Assembly: GCA_009617715.1 (NCBI GenBank)
Contig: VTFK01000053.1
Location: 248,001-312,000, forward strand
Source of the DNA: Plectrocnemia conspersa
Lineage: Eukaryota; Arthropoda; Insecta; Trichoptera; Polycentropodidae
Reading direction: 5' to 3'
Length of the DNA: 64,000 nt
The notes beneath the pieces were generated by a model. That model saw nothing but the letters and a program-made list of their open reading frames with translations. It did no database searches and was not told where the DNA came from. Below are positions 48,601-58,499 of this stretch, one piece after another; position 1 is the first letter of the stretch; each line of letters opens with the position of its first letter. The position numbers and the translations under genes are program-made.

Positions 48601-51402
48601 GGGAATAACCACTGGTGTTTTTTGAGCGTGAACAATTTACAATTTTAGTAAATTTGCACTTATGTGTTCGTAACTGGTAACTGAGAGTTAAATTATCCAA
48701 CAACATAATATATTTCTTATATTTTTCAGCTATATATAGAAAAATTCCGCCTCCCGTTAGCGAATCATGGAGAGGACACTTGTTCGCCGGTCGGGGCGAG
48801 TTCGTTCGTTCCTCCGGATCGAACCGGAATAGACGTGAAAAGGTCGCCCGCGCAAATTGCGAGCGCGTACGCTGCACAATTCGAAAAATAATCGATGCGG
48901 CGGGCGCCGGAACAAAAGGCGACCGGAAGCGGAAAACGCGGCATGACTAATCGGGAAACCGTTGCGCCCGACGACGCGCTCGCAAAACAATGCACGCGAA
49001 AATTAAAACGAGCGACCTGGAGTCAGAATTGAGCATAGTGAGGCAATTTTTACTTTCGAGCAGACAAACGTCCGATAAGGATCGTTGACCTGGGTCGAAT
49101 CTCTTCTAGATGCACATACAATGTGGAATACTACGATTTCATGTTGCATTTGGTGGGCCATTTAGATGTACAATTAATTGCTAGCCGCTGACTAATTACA
49201 TATTGATTCATCAAGAGCGCATAAAATACTACGGCAATACGGCGCATAACTATTGTTTCGATAAAGTAGACGTTAGTAGGTAGTTATTTACAGATATATA
49301 TCATCTTAGACGACGGTTTATCGTCGTTTGACGTTTTGACTTGAAGTGTCTGCGATAAGACAAGAGTATTTTGAAGAAAAAATAAATATAAACGATCGCC
49401 CTTATCTACCAGTCAAACCGATTAGCAACGAACGAGCTTGTATTTTAACGTATACGAAGTCTCGGGAGGCACTCGGACCGCACCCCGGCTCGCTTTACAA
49501 TTAGTATAATTACTCCCGAGTAGTATGTTTTATATCATGAAACACTTTCGACGAACAAATAAACGAACCCCACATCACCGGGAGACTCGAAACATCTGCT
49601 CAGCGTCAATCGAACGCGAGCGACCCCTTCGAACGACCGAAAACATCCTATATCGAATTTCAAGTTCGATCGGATCGCCTAAGGCGGTTCGCGAACCTCG
49701 CGCAAAACTTAGCCCTCGAAATTGGCGTTTATTGAAATGGCATGCGACGGACGCGCGACAATGCAAAGCGACAGGCGTCATGTCTCAAGAAGATACCTGA
49801 ACGCGGATCGTTTGCATTCCGACGACAATACAACCTTGAGAGCGCAAATTCGCAACTCGGGATCCGTTTTGCGATGAATTAATACATTATAATAAAGGTT
49901 CGCAGAGACGAAACCGCAACACCGCACTCGGAAAAGGTGTACAATGACAGAGGAGACGATATGCGGTTTCCATGTCGCGATCGGAGGTTGTCTAGAAGAA
50001 TCCATTCGAGATAAATAACAAATATTTGCGTTAAAAAAATCGTTTTTCAAACACAGCTATTGTAACGAATATTTTCTTCGAGCAAGGCGAAAGAAAACAA
50101 CAATCGCCCGCGCGACATCATGGTAACAAAGAGGCATTATTGCGAATATGGAACGCGTAATCGCTTTTTTACGGTTGCGGTGACGTCGCCGCGACGATTA
50201 CTCATTATGCATTACTTCGACATGCAGTCATATTTTGTTATCTTATCGGCGCAAATCGATCGATACGACGCAGAAGAGGAAAGACAACGACCGAAGAAAC
50301 CCGTCGCCCGTTTGCGTTATTAATTCAAAACGACCGCATAGAAAGTCAATAAAGTGGGTTGATGGAAAACGATCCGACGACTCACCTCTTCGGGAACCTT
50401 CTCGCATTCGCCGTTTGTTGTTTCTTCCTTTTTGGTCGGTTTTGTCTTGTCTTTTTTGCTAAAACTGATGGACCGGAACGACCACTTCTTCTTCACCTGA
50501 GAAAAATAACAAACGTCAAACCAAATCATATCGTGAAAACCACCCCGAATTCCCTAAAATAATGTCTGAATGTGCAAAATACAGGCAATTCCAAAATTGA
50601 TGTTAAATGTTACCAAAGTCGACTACATATTAGATGCGGCTAACTAAAGTGCGATTGTAATTAATCGAAGACTTCTTGTCGCGTGGACTATTGCTATTGG
50701 ATACCGGTTGAAAATCGCGCTTTTAAATTATTTTTCAAGTAAGTTATTACCAATGTGTGTCAATAAAATACACCATACACAAGTATGTCAGCCGAAATTG
50801 AACACTGTATCCTTGATATATATAATCCACAGATTTATTTCAAAAACACGTACGATAAAAAAACAAAAGCCGGATAAAAGTCAACAAAAAAACGTTTGAA
50901 TATTGCATTACGAATATGAAGGAAAAGCGAAAGCTCGTTCGTTAGACATCCTTACCTTTTCTTTCTTTTGTTTTTTGCCAGATTCTGGCGTTTCCGCGCT
51001 TTCGGCGCCCTCCTTCTGTTCGCTTTCGCCGTTGACCGCCGCCACTGGAGATAATATAATTTCCTTTTCGTTGCAGTTGTCCTTTTCGTTTTCGGGCGCT
51101 TCGTCTTGTTCTTTCATCTGTTTTTCCTTATCCTAAATAAAAAAGAAAACCGTTCACCGAAGCGTTCGCAAGAAGTACGCATACTAGAAGCGGAAAGTAT
51201 AAAAACGCAACGTACGGATATAACTACGTCCTCCTGGTGTTCGGCGGTTCCGTTCAGCTGCGGTTTCAGAGTGTCTACATCTTCGATCCTCTCGAGTTTT
51301 CCTTCACCGCCGGAGGCCGCGACTTCGCTTCCTTCGACGGTCACCTTCTTGCCGGTGGTGACGTTCATGGACCCCTTGCTCTGTCTGGCACCCATGGCTT
51401 AT
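33697..51402 (-). CDS. Akap200: Akap200 / MARCKS-like A-kinase anchoring scaffold
   Basis: Akap200 is a membrane-attached scaffold that tethers protein kinase A and binds F-actin and calmodulin through a MARCKS-like domain. Minus-strand coding exons: 51395-51228 (start MGARQSKGSMNVTTGKK, N-myristoylation type; acceptor before it at 51402), 51132-50956, 50496-50386 (effector KKKWSFRSISFSKKDK), 36532-34685, 33851-33792, 33720-33697 (ends VVAAE). The long exon encodes acidic Glu/Val/Pro repeats and PPPP motifs but changes frame near 35745 and 35320. Treating 35800-35749 and 35376-35330 as introns of 52 and 47 nt restores one frame, gives 762 aa, and makes all junctions phase 0. Sequencing indels are the alternative. 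The family call rests on the effector and myristoylation exons; the kinase-binding helix was not pinned down. Two candidate internal first exons are listed separately. Confidence 0.8.
36607..36692 (-). promoter_or_regulatory. Candidate alternative promoter and first exon of Akap200-like gene
   Basis: On the minus strand TATATAT (36691-36685) is followed by an Inr TCAGTC (36660-36655) with its A 33 bp from the first T of the TATA, the canonical geometry. A 41-nt leader then leads to ATG at 36618, reading M-D-T-Q, then CAG|GTCCCA as a weak donor. A 74-nt intron ending in tttttttcggcag joins in phase 0 to the long exon at 36532. The product would lack the myristoylation and effector exons. The frame also runs straight through this intron, so unspliced use is possible. 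Confidence 0.6.
37560..41039. other. Akap200-like intron, no feature recognised
   Basis: Intronic sequence with moderate GC and several minus-strand open frames without domains. TATA-like motifs near 37550, 38640 and 40300 lack a matching initiator at the usual distance. No repeat family from elsewhere in the window was recognised here. Confidence 0.35.
41040..41560 (-). mobile_element. Jockey/R1-like LINE reverse transcriptase fragment (Akap200-like intron)
   Basis: Minus strand, across frameshifts, reads LKMFGFILKNAHYF, LYDALVRSVL, GSIVWI and KLRLDKVQRKFFRYL, the order seen at the end of LINE reverse transcriptases (LGF-x-x-R ... LY-x-xLVRP-xLEY ... VQ-x-KFLRY). The following open stretch at 41297-41058 continues the C terminus. 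It is truncated and inactive. Confidence 0.75.
42428..42511 (-). CDS. Candidate alternative first coding exon of Akap200-like gene
   Basis: Minus-strand ATG at 42511 opens 28 codons (MWSWFRETVSYYAGKTLP, then QRRQPTATKT) ending in a strong donor ACT|gtgagt in phase 0, which is compatible with the phase-0 acceptor of the long exon at 36532. A TATA-like TTTAAATA lies at 42622-42615 on the same strand, about 110 bp upstream of the ATG. I do not recognise the peptide. It rests on signals only; it may be a chance open stretch. Confidence 0.35.
44375..44515. repeat. Dispersed repeat family E, copy 1
   Basis: Shares taatttatttagggtaa, tgtacccgttccagatgttg and tttaaccttta-type blocks with 61680-61840 in the same orientation. 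Non-coding; the ends are not defined. Confidence 0.7.
44540..44775. repeat. Family A MITE copy with extended tail
   Basis: One palindrome arm (aattcacgtcaaaagcaata, then aaatcgtgccgtcgcaatgg) continues into tatctagcgttcatatt and a tail shared with 62455-62590. A second short piece with gtgccgtcgcagtgggaacg follows at 44747-44766. Confidence 0.7.
45095..45410. repeat. Dispersed repeat family D, copy 1
   Basis: Begins ggttaggaattactaaatc and contains the sub-repeat tgcctttggact three times (near 45250, 45290 and 45370), each after a catgacata- or gacatata-like lead. Related copies are at 57955-58130 and 63585-63790. Confidence 0.7.
46260..46700. other. GC- and CpG-rich island inside Akap200-like intron
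   Basis: About 440 bp of strongly GC-rich sequence with sharp edges in a region that is otherwise about two-thirds A/T. All frames are fairly open because stop codons are rare at this composition; none gives a recognisable domain. On the minus strand a good donor (gcc|gtgagt) occurs near 46440 but no ATG precedes it in the phase-0 frame. It could be a regulatory CpG island, a non-coding first exon or a foreign insertion. Confidence 0.5.
47627..48272. mobile_element. Non-autonomous hAT element with target-site duplication
   Basis: A 646-bp element with terminal inverted repeats starting tagggattccaatcccggg at both ends, rich in cccgggatcc subterminal repeats. It is flanked by 8-bp direct repeats gtcgtagc (47619-47626) and gtcgtaac (48273-48280), 7 of 8 identical, as expected for hAT. 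The interior is AT-rich with no intact transposase. The good ends suggest a fairly recent insertion. Confidence 0.88.
48465..48550. repeat. Dispersed repeat family C, copy 2
   Basis: Contains gttgcgaaacgtccatttgc and aacccaaaccgaacctaaac, matching the tail of 57290-57460 and 3740-4075. Confidence 0.6.
48770..50385. other. Akap200-like intron, CpG-rich part near effector exon
   Basis: Mixed-composition sequence with many CpG dinucleotides, notably 48770-49010 and 49480-50330. No exon with a supported start and donor was found; the open frames there have no recognisable domain. Regulatory or untranslated sequence is possible. Confidence 0.35.
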
Positions 51403-54400
51403 CTGCGAACAATAAAAATAAATAATAAATAAAAAAGGACCGATAACATATCCTGATTCTCGACGGGCGTTACGCAACGCACGATCACGAGGACGCGGAC
51501 AAAAAACGACACCGACGATCCTGACGAGCGACAAAACAAAAACTCGGGGGCCAGGAGATCGAATTACGGGTTCGAACGCGATAAGAGCGTACGATGAAAG
51601 CACATATTGTTTTCACGCAGCGCGTCGTAAACGTAATTAGATATCGCATACCGGAGCGTTTTGATTAACCGACATATTTTCACTCGTCGCGGCGGCACTT
51701 GATATGCATAACGTCGTTTTTGTCTTCCGAAAATCGAAGGTAACCAACGTGACCGACCCGGCGAAAGCGTTCCGATGCGTTATTTTGTAACTACGCACCG
51801 TACACACTATTGTGAAAGAATCGAACGAAAAAAAATAAAGACCCTAAAAGTATGACTAACGTCGCCCGAACAGGGGACGAATTATTATTATTATCACCGT
51901 TGAATTGGAAGGGAGAATTTTATATTTATATACGCATTATGCGCGGCACATATACCTAAACGCATAAGAGAAAAAATAACGAAGAATTCCAGCGAGGATT
52001 AAATAGGATCCCACGTTCGAGTTTAATTTTTTGTTGGTCTTATAACTACTCGAAAACCGAAAATGAGAGATATACGAAAACGAGTTTCTCGCCATTATGC
52101 GTTCGGTTGCACGCGATGGCGATAACGCGCGTACGTACACACAAACCTGACGAATAGCCTCGTTGAATATGTGTTTACGCGCAATTAGTTGCGTTTGTGT
52201 AAATATGTAAGCGACTGACAAAAATTATACAAATGTGCCCAATCACAAAACGACAGCGGTCGTTTTATCTCGTCAGCGAGGACAATGGATGACAAACGTA
52301 TAAAGAATTTTCAACGGAACTTAGTCGACGATAACCGCGATTAACTCTAATTATAATTATTCATAATACGTTATATAAACAATCCGTCCAATCAAGTTTA
52401 TATTGAAGAAACTCGACGCCGGCGAATACTCGAAATGCTGTTCGTCATATTTATACGCCGAAAGAAAACCAATATCAAAAAATTGGATGATAAAATAGGA
52501 GAACATAATCCCGCGTTCGCAATATCCACCGCATGATCTGCGACAAGACGCGAGAAAATCGGCGATAAGCACGCGCGGCGGGATGGTATTATCTCGTTTC
52601 CGCGCGGATTCATCAGATCCGAAGGGCTCCTTCGATACGTCTTTAGATAGAGCGTTGCCTACTTCCACCCTTTATTTAATAATTCTAACGGGGGGTTTTA
52701 TTACCAAGGCGGTGACATTGACAGTGAAAACGACGAATGAAGCCATCTAAAAAGCATGCGATCCGACGAATGGGTCAGGTTGACGGTCAAGTAGAGGTCA
52801 ATTTATATAGTGATCCGGTATGTGGGAATGTGAGTTAAGCAATTAAGGAACGCATTGGCCTAAAAAGGGCTCTCCGTGCGTTATTGACTCAAAACCGAGG
52901 TTCGCCTTATCGCTGCGTCTTCGAGATTTACACAATGTACTTATTATTAGTAATACGGCAGGACGGAATCATTATTGATACATACAAATAAGACAGTAAA
53001 TAAAATGATTACAGTTATAGATTGCGACGATAAAAGATATTAGCTGTCCGGTATAATTTTTATCAATGCATAATCAGACAGTACAAATATGTATTCATAC
53101 TTTACATGACGTCTCATCGTGAATCATTATTTAGTGAGAAGTAACGTGAATCATTACATATTTACAAAATAGATTCAAAGCAGTTTCTTTGTACTTTGCT
53201 ATGAGAGTTTTATTCACATGATTTTCACTATCGAATGACGAGTGAACTATTCAATTCTAGAATCGTGCGAACGTCGGACGCGAGAGAGACGAACGCACAA
53301 ATTTGTCGCGCCCGCATAACCTTTACCTTGAACTCTGATTATTCCGAACCTTCAAACTCGGAAATCGTGCTCGCACGAAAAACCAACAATGCGTGCCCAA
53401 TTATCGCGTATAGCACACACACAGAGCTCTTCTTCCACGTTGCACAAACGTGATGATTCATCCCGCGACAGAATAACGACGATAACGCGTCAAAATCTGA
53501 CGAGTTGAAAAAAAATCACGGAATGCACGCATAGACAAACCAACAGTCAGTACACCCATCCATCCATAAACAATGAACAGTTATAAGCGGCGATAAGACT
53601 AAGGACCGTTTCCTGTATGTCTGTTTAAGTGCACCGCACTCCGTTCGAAACAAACGCGGGTCGTAAATTCGGCGTTAAATAATCGAGTGTCGCCCCGAGT
53701 TTATCGAAACAGATATATAATGGTATTATTACGCGAGTATATTTTTATCTGCCACTAGAATGAGAAAAAAAAGCCGTAGTAGTAAAAACGTAGACGGGTT
53801 TTACGTTTTGGACGCGGGCCAACGGCTCGGAAACAAACGCGCGTTCATTCATAGTTTCGCCGCCGTCGTTAGTTTTCTATTCTTATCATAGGCGGGCTAT
53901 TGTTATCTCGTCGGCGACGATCGACCCATAAACGGAGCTAAATTTGGAGCGATTGAGGAGCTATTGTCGTTTTCGACGGAAATGTGTTCGAGCACGCACA
54001 GATACTACGTACGCGTGTGGCATGCCAGAAGAGAAGTCGGTAAAATAAAATAAATCAGAGAGAACAGCGATTGAGGCGAAATAACAATATTTTTGTTTAC
54101 AAGCTAAATTCTAGCATTGCGACAAGCATAACGACTAAGAAAAGATTACACTATCGGATCACTGTGCCTATCGGAATGCGAATTTTTAACTAGTCGTTCT
54201 TGCAACTTGCAAACAATATTTCTGAAAGCACGCTCCGATAACACTGACCAACAAAGATTTTATAACTAGGATTTTGATGGACTAAGTTTGTCATACATAT
54301 TAAAACCATGATGTATTACATATAGTTTTGATATTACAGTCAAACTATTGTTTGTATGGATTCTATACATTAAACATGTACCGGTTATTGGTACCTAGGA

Positions 54401-54435
54401 ATGTTTAATGAATTGTGATAATATGGAGTAAAGAT
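51403..54435. other. Upstream of first Akap200-like coding exon
   Basis: The acceptor at 51402 shows that the 5' UTR continues in at least one upstream exon, which was not located. The region is less AT-rich and rich in CpG (for example 51440-51800 and 53220-53980), consistent with intron-1 regulatory or promoter sequence. No coding exon was recognised. Confidence 0.4.
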
Positions 54436-54439
54436 AAAC

Positions 54440-55120
54440 ATCAGCTAAAAAACAGAATTAAAAATAATTCGTCGGTTTCTCTTTGCAGGAACAAGCAGTA
54501 ATCTGCCAACATACCAGCATTCCATTTTTCTTGAAAACAGTTTTCTATAATAGCCATATCTTGATGGAATCTTTCGCCCGATTCGTCGCTAACTGCCCTC
54601 AGATTTTCCGGAAAAAGTCAAGATGCGAATGGAGAAAATTAACTTTAAGTGACATTCTTGCACTCATTTTCTGGTAACAACCTAATAACTGTTTCACTCA
54701 GTATAGTTAGGGTGTTTATTATTACCTAAAAAGCTTTCCATTACAGTTCTGAATGACTTCCAGGCAGTTAACTGAACATTAGTGAGGTTGTTTTCGAACT
54801 CCTTGTCCTGTAATATTTCGCGTATTTGTGGCCCAACAAAAATACATTCTTTCAACTTTGCTTCTGAAATTTTGTCATTAAATATTGAAAACCAGTGCCA
54901 TTTTTGTCTAACGCTATCATACAATTTTTCATGAGACCAAGCTTTTGTATGTAAAGGTTGTGAATTTACAATATTGTCTTTCTCAGGCACAAATTCTGTT
55001 CTCTGGCGCCATGTTATTATTTTATAATGTTCATGTGTAGCTCTGCTATTCCATAAACACAAGAAGCAGCAATTCTCCTTGCAAACTTAGCAGTAAGGCA
55101 ATAACTTGCAAGTCTCTACA
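54440..55120 (-). pseudogene. Decayed copy of a multicopy arthropod ORF family (HSHLDFFPENL type)
   Basis: A 122-codon minus-strand frame at 55062-54694 contains CLWNSRA, WRQRTEF, AKLKECIFVGPQIREI and WKSFRTVMESFLGN. After its stop, other frames continue with ARMSLKV, HSHLDFF and ERFHQD-like stretches down to about 54450. This order is familiar from a highly repeated family of uncharacterised proteins in insect genomes, probably transposon-derived. Several frameshifts make it a pseudogene. Its biochemical function is unknown to me. Confidence 0.65.
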
Positions 55121-57289
55121 AATATTCAATTGGAAATCACCGCATTTTATCAAATTTATCAGAAGAGATATACTGTCTCAATGGTTTTTAATTACCTTTG
55201 TGGAGCAAAACTGCTTTTAGATGAATCTATGAACAGACGCTAGATCAATCTTCGTTCATTTCTTGGAATAATCCAAGCATATCATTGCAATAACAAACGC
55301 CATACATCATATCGAAATAAAGAGGTTTTCATTTATTTTTCCTAAAATAAGAAATCCTAATATCTGATAAATACCATTGTTTCAGTCGTGAGCCGAGCAA
55401 TTCAGCTTGTTGCTTTGATAAATTATTGTTGAATTAAACGTGGATTCTTTTCGTTGTCCCAACTTTCATCGTACGATGATGATGACAGTTTTCTCGAAAA
55501 ATAATATTTTCTATATTGGATAGATAGTGGTAAAACTAGTTTTTGTTCAGATACAAAATGCAATGTTTATTTTTACTTGAGAATGCTGTGACGTCAGTAA
55601 GGCAGAAATAGTAATCTGTTACATGATCATATGGTTCTCTTCACACCATTGGAACACCAAATGTCATCTTTCTTCCTTCTATCAAGTTCTATTGTAAAAT
55701 ATACAGGTTGTTTTAGCCCAAAATTTTATTGAAAATTCCATTAATGGTGACCTTGCCCAATGATACTATGTCACATTTGAACCCAATGTCTTTAAACAAC
55801 AATTTACCCGAGACCATGAACATTAATTTCAATGAAAAATACTAATAATCTGCAAATTAATGGGCTAGAACCATAAAATTGGAATAATAGTGTCATTTTA
55901 ATCTGTCGAAATTCATTCTTTATTTTATAAAAATAGTGATTAATCACAGGACTATGATATAGATGCAGCTGGGTGGTTTTGCTTATTTTGAAATTTAAAA
56001 CCTGAAGAATAAACATCCTCAAACGAACGCGATTCATATACCGAGTATGAGTAATATAATGCACTTGTAACGTATGCGGGAGTTAAAAATCAAACATGGT
56101 TTACGGAATTTAGAGCTATACATAAACCGGTATTGCAATCCTTAAGTAAGAGCAATCGTTTACAACAGAAGATGATTCTAGCATAAAAGTGCAATTAACA
56201 ACAATTAAACGCCGAGCACGTATCATTATTTTTCTCTCTGTCCTTTTCTTCAAACAATGAACGCCAATAAGAAGCAAAATTAAATTAAAAAAAAAAAAAA
56301 AAACACAAATACGAGTCTTGAGTCTGCCTGGCCGCTAACCGTCCGGCGTTATAATTAAGAATAATTAGCTTCGTAACGAACTCGTTAACAGAAAAAGATC
56401 GCAATAGGCACGTTCCAAGCGTTCAGTATATTTTTTAAATTTAATACGAACAATATATGAAAAATGTTTATTTATAAAATAGTAATTATGCAACGAAATC
56501 AATTTTGTTTATGATTATAGAAATTTTACGACATTCCTAACATGTGACCATGACATGCCAAGCTGAGCGCGCGGTATTTGATAAATAAAAATATAAATAT
56601 CATACGCATATATAAACTCAATTTTGGTTATTACTGAATAAATAAATTAACGACAAGAATAAACTAACTATCAACAGCGCAGAACGACAAACAAAACATT
56701 TACAAAATAGTATTGATTACACAAATAAATATTTTGAAATTATACGTCTCCGACATGCGGAACATACGGGGGGCAGCTCTCGCAATAATTTTAATGAAAT
56801 AAACGAGAAACGAATTAAATAAACGAAACGGTACGCCACACCGTGACTTTGTGCTTTTGAGACTAGTTCGATCTAATTTTGAATATTTACAACAATAACG
56901 CGTTATAACTGGATCGTAAACGCACGAAAAAACCAATCATCCAATCATAACCGATTGCCGTTAAATAAAACCGTAGCTCGAGCGGATTATTTTTTGACGG
57001 GAAGCCAAAACGTTCGATCCGGGAACGTTCAAGTAGTTTGGCATTCGAAATATTCCATAAACACGAACGGCTAGGAAGCCTCGGATTAGCAGAAATGGAA
57101 AAATAATAATATTGACCATGGTACGTTTATATATCTGAAAAAATCAAATTCAGACGAATAGAGCGCATCACGCATGATTATTGATGCACGAACGAAATCA
57201 ACAATTAATTTTAAAAAAAAAGCAGCAATACAATAAATTGGTTTGTATTATATGTTAATGTTACTGTGAATGTCTATTACCAGTGAAGT
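55121..57289. other. Intergenic or 5' intron, nothing recognised
   Basis: AT-rich; 55121-55700 may be further decayed sequence of the pseudogene family on the minus strand, but I could not read clear similarity. No exon was supported. Confidence 0.35.
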
Positions 57290-57460
57290 TATATTTTTAT
57301 TGGCATTTAAGTGAAATCACACCCGAATACATTTTCACCAGTAGATAAATATTTCTACTAGTGAAAATAAAATTGAAGACTGTTATTGAAATTTGAATTT
57401 GACAGTTGCGAAACGTCCATTTGCTGTTCAAGCCCGAACCTAACATAAACGAATAAATGT
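57290..57460. repeat. Dispersed repeat family C, copy 3
   Basis: Contains ttttcaccagtagataaata, tttctactagtgaaaataa and gttgcgaaacgtccatttgc, in the same order as at 3890-4075. Confidence 0.65.
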
Positions 57461-57954
57461 TACGCAGCTATCAAATTGGGTTTTAATGAAATTATATTTA
57501 CTCACTGTAACATTTATAATTGAAAATGCAAGTTTCCAACCACAAATTCAAACGCAAACAGTATCTAAATCGATTTTGAAAATTCGATTTGTAGAAAAAT
57601 ATTTTCATGTTGAACCGTTTACCTCATATTGGTCTACACTGATTCACATATTGGAATATATCCAACATCATTGGCGAAGGTCAAGCACCTAAAGACCTAC
57701 CCGTAGGTTAAAACAGATTTAATTTGATTCGCCGTATTGAACATAACAATGCGAGGGTTAAATACATAATCTCCTCCTCTTTATCGCACAATTTTTGAAA
57801 ATTTACGTCATATTACTATCAACGAGAATTTCATACATTTCGTACTTTATTTATTTTAAGCAATTCAAATATTTCGTACATATACATCAGCTCATATTTA
57901 AACATATTATTATCATTACAAATGCGTACATTGAAAAGAGTAGTGCACCATCCA

Positions 57955-58130
57955 CATAAAATGGTTGGGAATTACTAAATCTTGACCGTAATATATGTAT
58001 TGATGGAAGTGTCTTTGAGTAACTAATAAAATTAAATACTGGCATGACAGATGCCTTTGGAGTGTAATGTAAAATAAAACCATTTTGGGCATGATGACAT
58101 GCCTTTGGACTTCTAAAGATTAACAAACAA
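57955..58130. repeat. Dispersed repeat family D, copy 2
   Basis: Shares ggttgggaattactaaatct, taaaattaaatactgg and two tgcctttgga blocks with 45095-45410 and 63585-63790. Confidence 0.65.
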
Positions 58131-58163
58131 TCGATGCTCAAAAAAATCGAAAAGGTTTCTATT

Positions 58164-58276
58164 GCCATACTTTTAGTTACATAGTACATAAAATATCACT
58201 CGGCAGAAGCCATACTTTTAGTTACATAGTACATAAAATATCACTCGGCAGAATATTTAGTATATTCTGCCGAGTG
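58164..58276. repeat. 44-bp direct duplication ending in a perfect hairpin
   Basis: A 44-bp unit (gccatacttttagttacata ... atcactcggcaga) occurs twice in tandem. The end of the second unit, cactcggcagaata (58242-58255), is repeated in inverted form as tattctgccgagtg (58263-58276) with a 7-nt loop. Confidence 0.85.
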
Positions 58277-58499
58277 CTACACTTGTTCCACTTCACAGTG
58301 GTCTCGACACATCTAGCAAGTGTGTGGGGATGTACATACATAGTACCAAATATCGATTGCTATGTAAAATAGAGCCCTAAATCTTTTGATTGATTCGAAG
58401 GCAGTGTTATTACCCATGTTAGTAGCTTTAAATATAACCAACTGAGATAGGTAACTATAAGCATGATACATAACAGAACAGCAAAAAACTATTTTTTAT

